A stretch of DNA of 64,000 nt from Dipylidium caninum. Lineage: Eukaryota; Platyhelminthes; Cestoda; Cyclophyllidea; Dipylidiidae. Made by a program: the position numbers and the translations under genes. The notes under the pieces were generated by a model. The model was not told the DNA's origin, did not search any database, and saw nothing but the letters and a program-made list of their open reading frames with translations. The stretch is from NCBI GenBank assembly GCA_017562135.1, contig QEYB01000158.1, positions 124,001 to 188,000 on the forward strand. The letters are read 5' to 3'. Of this stretch, positions 58,901 through 64,000 are shown piece by piece; position 1 is the stretch's first letter, and the number at the start of each line of letters is the position of its first letter.

Positions 58901-61004
58901 CTCCCCGGGCGAGACTCTGACCATAGACGCATTTGTGAGGGTAGGAGGACCTGTTGCGCGATGTGACGGACGCGGCGATGGCGTTGGAGGCTGCAGGTCT
59001 GTTCGAGGCGCTGCAACCAGTGTACGCCCTCATCACACCGGTGTACGAAGCCCGACGGGACTTCATGGCGTTGGCTCAAATTTATCACCACCTCGGCCGC
59101 GCCTACGAGAACACTGCGCGAGCAGAGGCCTCCGCTCATCGTCTCTTCGCCTCCTATTTCCGTGTCACTTTCTTCGGCAAAGTAAGTCTCCTCCGTCCCG
59201 TTCCCGTCTTCCTCCCCCCACCTCCAGACTCGTCTCTCTCCGGTGGGGAGACTGGGAGACCGTCCGCTTATCTGTCGTTTGCCACTACTTCGCTTTGATG
59301 AGGTTGTCGTCCTCAAGGGCATCTCAGACGACGACATAGGCGAGTTCATTTGAACAACTGACGTTATCTTCGGTGTGCAGAGCGCCTGGGAGATAAACTG
59401 AGGCCTTCGGAATTTAAGCTCACGTCACTTTGGCTGATGCTGCCCCGATAGAGAGTGGACAAGGACGTCGCAAAGACAGCGCGCTACCTGTTCAGATGGA
59501 CAAACAGTTCTTTTCGGCGTTGACAGTGTGTTTGCGTAACTCATAGCCGCATCTCTCGCTTTAACGAGGTCATAGGCTCACAACGGGATGTGTGCGCGGG
59601 GGCCGCCTCGTTGAGAAAGTGGCGATTATTGTCAGGACGCTGGAGTCGAAACGACCTTGGCCCCTTGACTCTTGTGCTGGACAAGTGTTTTCCTTCTTCG
59701 TTCCTTTTGTGGGGGAGGCGGAGTCTCGATCCTTCTCTTAATTCGTCTCCACCATTCGACGCGTCAACCTTTGTGTCATCCTCTTTCCGCCCTAAAAAAG
59801 TATCACCTTCCATTCTTGGCGTTAATTATGGCTTTTTTTCACGTTCACAGGCCTTTGAGAGCCTGGCCGGCAAGTCCTACATCTACCGGGCGGAGGCGTG
59901 GCAGAAGCTCAATGTCTTCCTCCAGAACCAAATCAAGATCTTTGAGGAGCGTCTCGGCGTGGGAAGAGTCGAGAAGTTGGTGGAAAATTACGTGGATCCT
60001 TCTCGGCTCTCACCCGACAAGGCCTACATTCAGGTTACCTTCGTGGAGCCCTACTTGCCGGCCGACGCCGCCATCCAGCAGACCACCTTCGATCTCCATC
60101 ACAACGTCCGCGACTTCTTCTTCGATACGCCTTTCATCATGCAACCGGGTTTGGGACCAGAGCAATTCTCCCTTACCCACCGACCGGTGCGCGGGGTGAC
60201 GCTACTTTTTTCCCATTCCAGGTATGACCACTGAGGCCTGTCTGTTGTCCGCCAAACCGAAGCGAACGGACGACCTGACAGCACAGTGGAAACGACGCAC
60301 TACACTGTCGACAGAAGCGGTGTTTCCACACCTCCGCTCGCGCCTCGAAGTTGTCTCCAGTAGCGATGTTGACCTGTCCCCTCTGGATGCTGCCATCGAT
60401 GCCATCCAGGTGAAGGTGCAATACCTGTCCTCTCACATTCCCTGTGCGCCTCAGGAAACTGCCAATCTTTCAGGTGGCTGAATCCTTTGCCTAGATGCTT
60501 GTTAAGGTCTCTGAATTGATTCTAACCCATTTGCCTTTGCCTTCCTGAAACAGCTCTTCACCTTTCCGTGACCGCAACTACCTCCTCGGCGTGCGAGATC
60601 TCCGAAGGCGGTTTTGAAGTAACCACCAAGGGCGAGTATAGGGTCCCCCTCCTGCTAGACATGCACCTACAGGGCGCCCTCCTGCCCACTGTGAACCAGG
60701 GTCCGATGGCTTACGCGCACGCCTTTCTAGCCGCGTCTCGAGCCCGGTTGCACCCACCGGAGAAGATTGATCACCTCAAACGTCTCTTTTTGTAACACAA
60801 ATTTCTAAATTATCTGTCAAATGAAGTGCATCTGAGCAATAGTTTTTCTACATCTATTAAACTAGTGATTTCCTCACCGTGTGCCTGGTTCTTCTGACGC
60901 GCTATCGGCCGCTAATGGTGCGGGTCCACCCGGAGAAGTACACCGCTTTACGAGACGCCTTCGACCGATATCGCGTCGAATTGAGCAACTTACTCAACGA
61001 AGAG
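34702..61004 (+). CDS. DOCK-D family (DOCK9/10/11, zizimin) guanine nucleotide exchange factor, whole gene
   Basis: The product activates Cdc42/Rac-type GTPases by exchanging GDP for GTP at the membrane. At least 37 exons join in phase to about 2820 residues, longer than human DOCK9 (about 2070), mainly through low-complexity insertions. Regions in order: a PH domain (39416 to about 42110), the conserved linker with [15 protein letters not shown] (45451-45698), DHR-1 with [13 protein letters not shown] and [15 protein letters not shown] (47380-48432), an armadillo-like middle, and DHR-2 with [25 protein letters not shown] [36 protein letters not shown] and [14 protein letters not shown]. The PH domain and YEARRDF place it with DOCK9-11, not DOCK6-8. 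The start codon, one PH-domain exon and the C-terminus are unresolved. Confidence 0.9.
34949..39415 (+). other. Long DOCK intron region
   Basis: This stretch of about 4.5 kb contains one possible exon (38036-38178) and otherwise no supported feature. A CT/TG microsatellite lies at about 38961-38990. Confidence 0.45.
38036..38178 (+). CDS. DOCK possible exon (weak)
   Basis: A GTGCAG acceptor and a GTAAGG donor enclose a frame ending [18 protein letters not shown]. This loosely resembles the DOCK-D stretch SLFVKECIKTY-x-DWHVVNY that precedes the PH domain. The acceptor choice is uncertain and the resemblance is slight. Confidence 0.3.
39416..39740 (+). CDS. DOCK exon, start of PH domain
   Basis: The exon follows an ACCAG acceptor in phase 0 and ends in phase 1 at GTGAGT. 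The frame contains [16 protein letters not shown] and [17 protein letters not shown], which fit the first strands of a PH domain (family form GWLHK then FKRRYFYLTQLPDG). A serine- and proline-rich insertion follows. Confidence 0.6.
39817..39977 (+). CDS. DOCK exon, PH region
   Basis: After a 76-base intron the exon completes the split codon and reads [18 protein letters not shown], then [19 protein letters not shown], ending LRLRRK before GTAACG in phase 0. The phase does not match the next exon found (41903), so one exon appears to be missing between them. Confidence 0.55.
39978..41902 (+). other. DOCK intron region, one exon expected
   Basis: No exon could be fixed here, yet the phases of the flanking exons require one that enters in phase 0 and leaves in phase 1. 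The longest frame (40444-40890) shows no PH-like sequence. Confidence 0.5.
41903..42267 (+). CDS. DOCK exon, end of PH domain
   Basis: The exon reads [17 protein letters not shown] and then [20 protein letters not shown]. The invariant tryptophan of the C-terminal PH helix sits in the last segment. A polar serine-rich tail follows. It ends in phase 0 at GTACGC. Confidence 0.75.
42268..43204 (+). other. DOCK intron
   Basis: This is a 937-base intron with no supported feature. Frames at 42266-42544 and 42599-42886 lack family motifs. Confidence 0.5.
43205..43279 (+). CDS. DOCK exon (75 bases)
   Basis: This small phase-0 exon between TTCTCAG and GTTAGC reads [16 protein letters not shown] at its end. 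That fits the DOCK11 stretch GRQNLFSFDSEVQ, which precedes the conserved linker. Confidence 0.65.
43991..44224 (+). CDS. DOCK exon, linker region
   Basis: The exon is 234 bases, phase 0. It opens [11 protein letters not shown] and ends with [20 protein letters not shown], corresponding to the family stretch KRFLVNCHDLTFNI. A GTGCGT donor follows. Confidence 0.75.
44392..44560 (+). repeat. Pyrimidine-rich CTC/TTC tract in DOCK intron
   Basis: This is a long imperfect run of CTC, CTT and TTC units inside the 860-base intron before exon 45085. Open frames through it on either strand are artefacts of composition. Confidence 0.8.
45085..45378 (+). CDS. DOCK exon, PEPFF region
   Basis: The exon is 294 bases, phase 0. 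It opens [14 protein letters not shown] and continues [13 protein letters not shown], matching the family form VEPFFVTLSLFD...KISADFHVDLN. The remainder is proline-rich. It ends at GTTAGT before a 72-base intron. Confidence 0.8.
45451..45698 (+). CDS. DOCK exon, YRMPFAW region
   Basis: The exon reads [20 protein letters not shown] and [14 protein letters not shown]. These match LVARIEKVLQGxITHCAEPYMK and RLGQYRMPFAWAAR of DOCK9-11, the clearest DOCK-D signature in the N-terminal half. It ends in phase 2. Confidence 0.92.
45779..46278 (+). CDS. DOCK exon, pre-DHR-1
   Basis: The exon completes the split arginine and reads [18 protein letters not shown], later [19 protein letters not shown], fitting ARTLFKDxSG and LSxDDxLKLLxDFRKPEK. 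The donor GTTGGT was chosen because it gives phase 1, which the next exon needs. Confidence 0.8.
46279..47068 (+). other. DOCK intron
   Basis: This 790-base intron shows no supported feature. Confidence 0.6.
47069..47451 (+). CDS. DOCK exon, start of DHR-1
   Basis: A serine-rich and then alanine-rich insertion comes first. The conserved entry to the DHR-1 (C2-like) domain follows: [23 protein letters not shown]-1 binds phosphoinositides in this family. Confidence 0.88.
47750..47914 (+). CDS. DOCK exon, DHR-1
   Basis: The exon is 165 bases, phase 0. It reads [14 protein letters not shown], then [12 protein letters not shown] and SPTFLDE, matching ARNIAICIEFKDSD, QPLKCIYGRP and NPEFYDE. Confidence 0.92.
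48040..48212 (+). CDS. DOCK exon, DHR-1
   Basis: The exon reads [20 protein letters not shown] and [12 protein letters not shown], matching the family forms LPxxLHEKHHLLLTFFHVSC and GYSWLPLLKDG. It ends in phase 2. Confidence 0.93.
48360..48432 (+). CDS. DOCK exon, end of DHR-1 (73 bases)
   Basis: The exon reads [15 protein letters not shown], matching HIPVSANLPSGYLG. It ends in phase 0 at GTGAGT. Confidence 0.88.
48515..48781 (+). CDS. DOCK exon after DHR-1
   Basis: The exon reads [20 protein letters not shown], then [12 protein letters not shown], matching GGKPLLKISTHLVSTVYTQD. The acceptor AAAAG lacks a strong tract. The donor GTAGGT was chosen to keep phase 0, and neighbouring GT sites are possible. 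Confidence 0.8.
49426..49751 (+). CDS. DOCK exon, armadillo-like region
   Basis: After a serine-rich start the exon reads [20 protein letters not shown] and [10 protein letters not shown], fitting VKYLKSLHAMEGHVMIAFLPTIL. It ends in phase 2. An intron of 644 bases precedes it. Confidence 0.85.
50174..50312 (+). CDS. DOCK exon, armadillo-like region
   Basis: The acceptor CATTCCAG is fixed by phase; the frame then reads [17 protein letters not shown] and later [11 protein letters not shown]. The helices fit the family although no invariant motif is present. Confidence 0.75.
50857..51093 (+). CDS. DOCK exon, WFFFEV motif
   Basis: The exon is 237 bases, phase 0. It contains [19 protein letters not shown], matching the diagnostic LLKYSWFFFDVLIKSMAQHL of DOCK9-11. 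Confidence 0.92.
51171..51545 (+). CDS. DOCK exon, middle region
   Basis: The exon reads [18 protein letters not shown] and [20 protein letters not shown], the latter matching CFTFMDRGFVFKQINNY. A 77-base intron precedes it and a 76-base intron follows. Confidence 0.88.
51622..51736 (+). CDS. DOCK exon, LNLP motif
   Basis: The exon reads [19 protein letters not shown] and [12 protein letters not shown], matching [22 protein letters not shown]. It ends in phase 1. Confidence 0.88.
52138..52425 (+). CDS. DOCK exon, FCxxHFLVG motif
   Basis: The exon reads [19 protein letters not shown] and [19 protein letters not shown], then [15 protein letters not shown]. These match EFCRNHFLVGLLLREV, LLIKHSFDDRYAS and LYLPLFGLLIENV. 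Confidence 0.93.
52969..53352 (+). CDS. DOCK exon, low-complexity linker
   Basis: Phase-compatible sites (TTTTGTAG and GTAAAG) enclose a polar linker that is rich in lysine, histidine and arginine and then in serine and threonine. It sits where DOCK9 also has its variable serine-rich loop. Function is not evident. Confidence 0.75.
54381..54629 (+). CDS. DOCK exon, acidic linker
   Basis: The exon continues the variable loop with a strongly acidic stretch ([17 protein letters not shown] and later [16 protein letters not shown]). Entry and exit phases agree with both neighbours. An intron of 1028 bases precedes it. Confidence 0.7.
54880..55009 (+). CDS. DOCK exon, linker
   Basis: This short polar exon contains [18 protein letters not shown]. 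Phases fit both neighbours, and the TTTCAG acceptor and GTAAGT donor are strong. Confidence 0.72.
55518..55817 (+). CDS. DOCK exon, return to conserved core
   Basis: After a serine-rich start the exon reads [20 protein letters not shown] and [16 protein letters not shown], matching SEIKSLLMCFLYILKSMSDD and YWNKASTSELMDFF. Confidence 0.88.
55914..55967 (+). CDS. DOCK exon (54 bases)
   Basis: This small exon reads [18 protein letters not shown], matching LHQFQYMGKRYIAR. The acceptor was chosen because the upstream alternative (ending 55869) gives a frame with a stop. Confidence 0.85.
56049..56122 (+). CDS. DOCK exon (74 bases)
   Basis: This is a serine- and threonine-rich exon with [17 protein letters not shown]. 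Phases agree with both neighbours. It corresponds to the variable loop after the GKRYIAR motif. An 883-base intron follows, with no supported feature in it. Confidence 0.7.
57006..57094 (+). CDS. DOCK exon, LLEANxxTE motif
   Basis: The exon reads [20 protein letters not shown], matching HQSLLEANIATEVCLTALDT. It ends in phase 0 at GTAAGT. Confidence 0.92.
57210..57356 (+). CDS. DOCK exon
   Basis: The exon is 147 bases, phase 0. It reads [20 protein letters not shown] and [13 protein letters not shown], matching NPLMKKVFDVYLCFLQKHQS and FTALRSLIYKFPS. Confidence 0.92.
57468..57782 (+). CDS. DOCK exon
   Basis: The exon is 315 bases, phase 0. It reads [14 protein letters not shown], then a polar insertion, then [20 protein letters not shown] and RVHLQ, matching CYEILKCCNSKL and IRTEASQLLYFLMRNNFDY...RTHLQ. 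The insertion of about 45 residues is specific to this protein. Confidence 0.9.
57951..58291 (+). CDS. DOCK exon, approach to DHR-2
   Basis: The exon reads [13 protein letters not shown], then [19 protein letters not shown] and [17 protein letters not shown]. The last two are almost identical to DLTKRIRTVLMATAQMKEH and [17 protein letters not shown] of DOCK9. It ends in phase 2. Confidence 0.95.
58367..58479 (+). CDS. DOCK exon, DHR-2 lobe A
   Basis: The exon reads [20 protein letters not shown] and [12 protein letters not shown], matching TWLDSMARIHVKNGDLSEAA and VTALVAEYLTRK. It ends in phase 1. Confidence 0.94.
58748..58857 (+). CDS. DOCK exon, DHR-2
   Basis: The exon reads [18 protein letters not shown], matching GCTAFRVITPNIDEEAS. 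The acceptor ATTAAG was fixed by phase because the later AG gives a stop. Confidence 0.88.
58945..59181 (+). CDS. DOCK exon, DHR-2
   Basis: The exon is 237 bases, phase 0. It reads [20 protein letters not shown], then LGRAYEN and [13 protein letters not shown]. These match IIPIYEKRRDFERLAHLYDT, LHRAYSK and LLGTYFRVAFFGQ. YEKRRDF marks the DOCK-D subgroup. Confidence 0.95.
59851..60148 (+). CDS. DOCK exon, DHR-2 lobe B
   Basis: The exon reads [12 protein letters not shown], then a divergent helix with [18 protein letters not shown], then [15 protein letters not shown] and [12 protein letters not shown]. These match FEDEDGKEYIYK, KYAYIQVTHVIPFF and HNIRRFMFEMPF. The GTTTGG donor was chosen by phase; read-through would soon stop. 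Confidence 0.92.
60222..60473 (+). CDS. DOCK exon, DHR-2 lobes B and C
   Basis: The exon reads [20 protein letters not shown] and [18 protein letters not shown], matching EEQCKRRTILTAIHCFPYV and LNPIEVAIDEMSKKVAEL. It ends in phase 1. Confidence 0.93.
60554..60791 (+). CDS. DOCK exon, DHR-2 lobe C nucleotide sensor
   Basis: The exon reads [20 protein letters not shown], matching LKLQGSVSVQVNAGPLAYA. In DOCK9 the valine of this loop acts as the nucleotide sensor that expels magnesium and GDP; a valine is retained here before N-x-GP. It ends in phase 2. Confidence 0.94.
60866..61004 (+). CDS. DOCK exon, end of DHR-2
   Basis: The exon reads [18 protein letters not shown], then [20 protein letters not shown], matching FVEACGQALAVNERLI and YQEEMKANYREMAKELSEIM. 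It either reads on to a stop at 61071-61073 or splices at GTTGGT (61005) to a last exon. Confidence 0.85.
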
Positions 61005-61551
61005 GTTGGTCCCTTAACTTACTTTGCCTCAACTTCCGTTTTGCCGAGCCGATTTGGCCCCGAGGAAGGTTAGAGGTGCGTTTTCACAGCACTTCCCGCC
61101 TCCTGCCCTGTCTATTGCTGAAGTCCACTTTAATCAGTCCACACAGCCTCTACGTAATGCTGCTATAACGGTTGGGCGATGGATTCCCTCGATAAGGCGG
61201 TTTCACACACCCTTCAGCATCAACTTTAGTCAAAATCTCGTGTGAAATCAATCTATTTCAACGGACCTCTCCTAATTAACTCGAGAGGGCTATTTCCTCT
61301 CCTTTCACTACGACGTCGGTCACTAAAGAATAGACAAGGCTTAGAAGATTCATTAACATGCCCGTTTTTGGCGGAAGCTTAGAGGATTCTCCGAGTCGTC
61401 GACTTTTAGATTGGTCTCTGCCGACGTTAAGCTACTTTACGGTGCCGTGTTAGTACGGAAATCTGAGTCTGAGCCTTTGCAACTTTGCAACGACGTGGGA
61501 ACCACTGAGAGCCGAATTCAGGGTTTCTCATCTAAATCCTCTTTACCCAAG

Positions 61552-61620
61552 GTGGTGGCGGACGAGACCCGGCTCCAGGTTGGTCCTAAATCGCAATTCG
61601 CGGAGATGTCGTCGACGTAG
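61552..61620 (+). CDS. Possible last DOCK exon
   Basis: After a CCCAAG acceptor a phase-0 frame reads VVADETRLQVGPKSQFAEMS and ends in a TAG stop at 61618-61620. It is phase-compatible with a donor at 61005. The alternative is that the protein ends at 61073 and this is 3' untranslated sequence. Confidence 0.3.
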   Translation: MVADETRLQVGPKSQFAEMSST

Positions 61621-62277
61621 CCCCTGACGTCCTCTGCGCTCCCGTTGCTGCCAAAGTCCCGTCTTTCGTTGGTGCCGCTGCCACCGTTGTCCCGTCCGCT
61701 TTACTGTGCTCTCCCTCCCTCCCGCTCTCACTTTTTCTATATTGCCTGTCTTCCCTCTGTGCTCCCTTCTTTCCTTCTTTTAATGCATCAGAAAATAATG
61801 ATGAAAAGTCAGTGAGATGGCCAACTTGCGGAGTGGGACAATTTCGTGTGACCCGAGGGAGAGAGAGGGGCATTACAGCCAACAATTTGGCTAGTCTCCC
61901 CGGCTGCTCTCATGTTTCGATCATTACTAAACGCATATTATCAGTTCGGGGTGGTGGTTCGTAACGTGGTGTTACTTTGCCCTCAACCTTCCAAGAAAGT
62001 GGCGACTGCTCTGGTACAATGTCCGACAGTTTGGAGAGGGGAAGTCGGTTGGAGGAGTGTGAAACGTCCAGGTGAAGTGGTAAAAAAATTCAATTTTCAC
62101 TTCCTGCTAGGCACAGTAAGCTATAAATCTAGCGGGCTTGACTCCACCCGGTACTTGGAGATGTCAGACTCTCAACAACCGAAAACTGAAGGGAGATGGA
62201 TAAACAGGAGGATTTGCAAAATCGCAAACACATATTGCTTTATTAAACAGTTCCGCCGACACCCAACAATCACGACT
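61621..62277. other. Intergenic region between convergent genes
   Basis: No supported gene is seen here. The plus-strand frame 61912-62445 lies mostly opposite the last eIF3k exon and its 3' flank and shows no motif. The DOCK 3' untranslated region probably lies here. Confidence 0.55.
62239..62247. terminator. Overlapping poly(A) signals on both strands
   Basis: The string TTTATTAAA contains AATAAA on the minus strand (62244-62239), 34 bases after the eIF3k stop. It also contains ATTAAA on the plus strand (62242-62247), downstream of DOCK. The minus-strand signal is well placed. The plus-strand one would give DOCK a 3' untranslated region of 0.6-1.2 kb. Confidence 0.6.
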
Positions 62278-62579
62278 CTAGGAAGGCTGATTCTCAGGGG
62301 CTTGGATGAAGAAATGACCGACAGAAGGCTTGAATGCATGCGCACTGCTTGCCATCGCGTCGAAGGTTACCTTCTCCTTGATGTTGGTCGATTTTACCGA
62401 GGCCTCATGGTTAAGAATGAAGATCCACTCCTCGCCATCCTCTGACGTCGGAGGCAACAACTGCCATTTACGCGTCTCCAGCACCGAAGTCAGCTCCTCC
62501 TTCGACTTAATGTCCAGCAGGGCCATCAGCAGGGTCTTCGGGATGCGCTGATAGGTCGTGTCGATCACATAGGCGATAA
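62278..62579 (-). CDS. EIF3K: eIF3k exon 5 (last exon)
   Basis: The exon completes the split phenylalanine of SFIAYVIDTTYQRIPKTLLM. It then reads GEEWIFILNHEASVKSTNIK and VTFDAMASS, matching GQIFICSQEESIKPKNI and IDFDSVSSIMASS. The frame goes on for about 20 more residues to a TAG stop at 62280-62278. Confidence 0.93.
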
Positions 62580-63981
62580 CTGGGAACGCAACGGGGGCTA
62601 TTCAGTGATTCACCCGCGCAAAAAAATCCCATTTGAAAACGGAATTCATAGCTACTTTAATCACCTTTTTGCGAAATGGAAAAGCATATTTAGCACCAAT
62701 GGATAAGTCTATCGTAAGATTAAGTAATTTAAGAGGTAAACCACCTTCCCTAATTGCAATCAATCGGCCAAAAAAGTGGGCGATCGCAATGAAATGGCGA
62801 TTTTGTGAAATAAATTGCAGTTAATGAAGCAGATTCACTTGGCAAAACAGTGAGGGACGTAAGGAAAGTCTCACGACATCTCGCCCGCGACATTCAATCA
62901 ATCTTGAAAAAAAAGAATCCAATAACCTGTTTTCCCCATACACAAGCTTTGTCGCCCAAAATAATAAGGGTTAAACTAGACAATGTTTGAAAAAAAAACG
63001 CGTTTCATGATAATCGACAATAACGTAAATATTCGGAGGTGAAAGTCAGTGTAGTACAGAGATATGAAAATATCAAAAACGTGGGAATAAGAGCAGGTAA
63101 AAGGCTGGGCTCGATTCCTCTCTTCCGCACAACCACACTCAAAAGCATAGACGGGAGAATACGTGTGTAAAAAAAGTACTACATCAATAGAGGAATATTT
63201 TACGGGAGCAAGAAGGATGAGCTAAGCCAAGCGATAGCACTTAGCATTTTTGAGCCAAAGGTGAAAAATAAACATCAGAACACAACTAATACAACCAACA
63301 CTTGAGTCCTTGTTGCATACAGATCATAAATAATTAATCTCGAAATAGGACAGAGCATTCTCCGTCAACATTAAAAACTCATTTTAAACCAAATCAATTA
63401 AGAATGAGTACTGGGTGACCCTGTAAAAATTTAGAAATATTCCACAAACAAAAGACAGGAATTTACTCACAGCTTCTTACGGAGCTTGTCCAGTCTGATA
63501 TGTTGCCTACGATGCTTTTATTTTCCTTATAAGTTGCCCAGAATTTTTGAAACTGACAAGTCTCTAGAAGCGTTCCCAAAGAGATGATCGTTCGAATGGG
63601 TTCTTCGTTGAGCTAAAGCAGTAAAGGAGGAAAATACACACTCACTTCTGTCTGTTTGGATGAGGTATTTGTACAACGTGAGGTCTGTGAACGGAAGATT
63701 AGCTATTGCTTTCAACAATATCAGTCGGACTGCGTCTACATTATAAAGATCTGGATTGAACTGATATCTACAGCCGTTAATAGAGTGTTGGCCTTACAAT
63801 CGAAGCATGACCAAATTTGCTTCAAAATCATATTCGTTTTCCTTAATTTGCCACGCCAAGTGCTTTTCAAGAGCAGGAAGATGTGCGGGGTTGTAACTAA
63901 GACCAATTAGCAACGACAAACTTACGCTTCGATGCCTTGTAACAAAGTGCTGATTTTGTTTTTTGGATTCGTTGATAGCAT
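62278..63981 (-). CDS. EIF3K: Eukaryotic translation initiation factor 3 subunit k, whole gene
   Basis: This is a subunit of the eIF3 complex, which binds the 40S ribosome and supports initiation in the cytosol. Five exons (63981-63926, 63896-63798, 63767-63638, 63612-63471, 62579-62278) join in phase to 242 residues; human eIF3k has 218. Matches run from end to end: LLQGIEAYNPAHLPALEKHL (human LLKGIDRYNPENLATLERYV), KENEYDFEANLVMLRLYQFN, LLKAIANLPFTDLTLYKYLI, EEPIRTIISLGTLLETCQFQ and SFIAYVIDTTYQRI. The ATG at 63981 gives an N-terminus of the right length. A C-terminal tail of about 20 residues is extra. Two introns are only 29 and 30 bases. The gene converges with DOCK. Confidence 0.93.
62580..63470 (-). 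other. eIF3k intron 4
   Basis: This 891-base AT-rich intron is by far the longest in the gene. It runs from a GTGAGT donor (63470) to a TTCCCAG acceptor (62580). No other feature is seen in it. Confidence 0.85.
63471..63612 (-). CDS. EIF3K: eIF3k exon 4
   Basis: The exon reads LNEEPIRTIISLGTLLETCQ, then KFWATYKENKSIVGNISDW, matching QEERPIRQILYLGDLLETCH and FWQALDENMDLLEGITGF. The acceptor is either at 63613 (phase 0) or ten bases further on. Confidence 0.88.
63638..63767 (-). CDS. EIF3K: eIF3k exon 3
   Basis: The exon completes a leucine codon and reads YQFNPDLYNVDAVRLILLKA, then NLPFTDLTLYKYLIQTD. The donor is uncertain. GTATTT at 63637 keeps phase with the exon 4 acceptor but leaves a 25-base intron. 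The stronger GTGAGT at 63645 requires the later acceptor and a 43-base intron, and gives a 236-residue protein. Confidence 0.82.
63798..63896 (-). CDS. EIF3K: eIF3k exon 2
   Basis: The exon reads YNPAHLPALEKHLAWQIKEN and EYDFEANLVMLRL. A 29-base intron precedes it and a 30-base intron follows; both are needed to keep the frame and both have consensus ends (GTAAGT...TTAG and GTAAGG...GTAG). Confidence 0.92.
63926..63981 (-). CDS. EIF3K: eIF3k exon 1 (start)
   Basis: The ATG at 63981 opens MLSTNPKNKISTLLQGIEA, aligned with the human N-terminus at LLKGID. The exon ends in phase 2 at GTAAGT. Only 19 bases of upstream sequence are in the window, so the promoter is not visible. Confidence 0.88.
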
Positions 63982-64000
63982 GATGCCCAAACACCTGCAC

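Noticed and set aside
61912..62445. Plus-strand frame of 177 codons near the right end
   Set aside because: It lies partly opposite the last eIF3k exon and shows no motif of its own; it is a shadow of that gene and its flank.

Overview
This is eukaryotic nuclear DNA, most likely from a parasitic flatworm and plausibly a tapeworm. The organism call is inference. It rests on many short GT-AG introns (a cluster at 65-80 nt, two of 29-30 nt), long pyrimidine- and purine-rich intergenic tracts, an R2-like retrotransposon remnant, and proteins that keep metazoan family motifs while diverging strongly between them. Gene identities come from motifs recognised by eye. Splice sites were placed by requiring a GT donor, an AG acceptor and a matching reading phase. 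No alignment was run.

Layout. Positions 1-14968 are GC-rich, full of simple repeats, and hold no gene I can name. They contain two diverged copies of a roughly 2.5-2.9 kb segment (about 1-2500 and 3915-6790), a 60-bp local duplication near 9.1 and 9.35 kb, and a few minus-strand segments that look coding. Positions 14969-20694 (minus strand) hold a complete eight-exon P4-type ATPase (phospholipid flippase, ATP11-like). Positions 20.7-29.8 kb are AT-richer and mostly unexplained, with a broken R2-like reverse transcriptase at about 27 kb and two orphan exon-like segments. Positions 29.8-32.9 kb (minus strand) hold exon-like pieces of a gene I cannot identify. Positions 34.7-61.0 kb (plus strand) hold a very large gene of at least 37 exons for a DOCK-D (DOCK9/10/11, zizimin) Rho-family exchange factor, with PH, DHR-1 and DHR-2 regions. 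Positions 62278-63981 (minus strand) hold a complete five-exon gene for translation initiation factor eIF3 subunit k.

The three named genes work in different processes: membrane lipid asymmetry, Rho GTPase activation and translation initiation. The DOCK and eIF3k genes converge tail to tail, and an overlapping motif at 62239-62247 reads as a poly(A) signal on both strands. I found no operon-like grouping, CRISPR, tRNA or rRNA, and no convincing wholly new system. The best follow-up targets are the unidentified minus-strand gene at 29.8-32.9 kb, the minus-strand coding-like segments in the first 10 kb, and the ultra-short introns of eIF3k.
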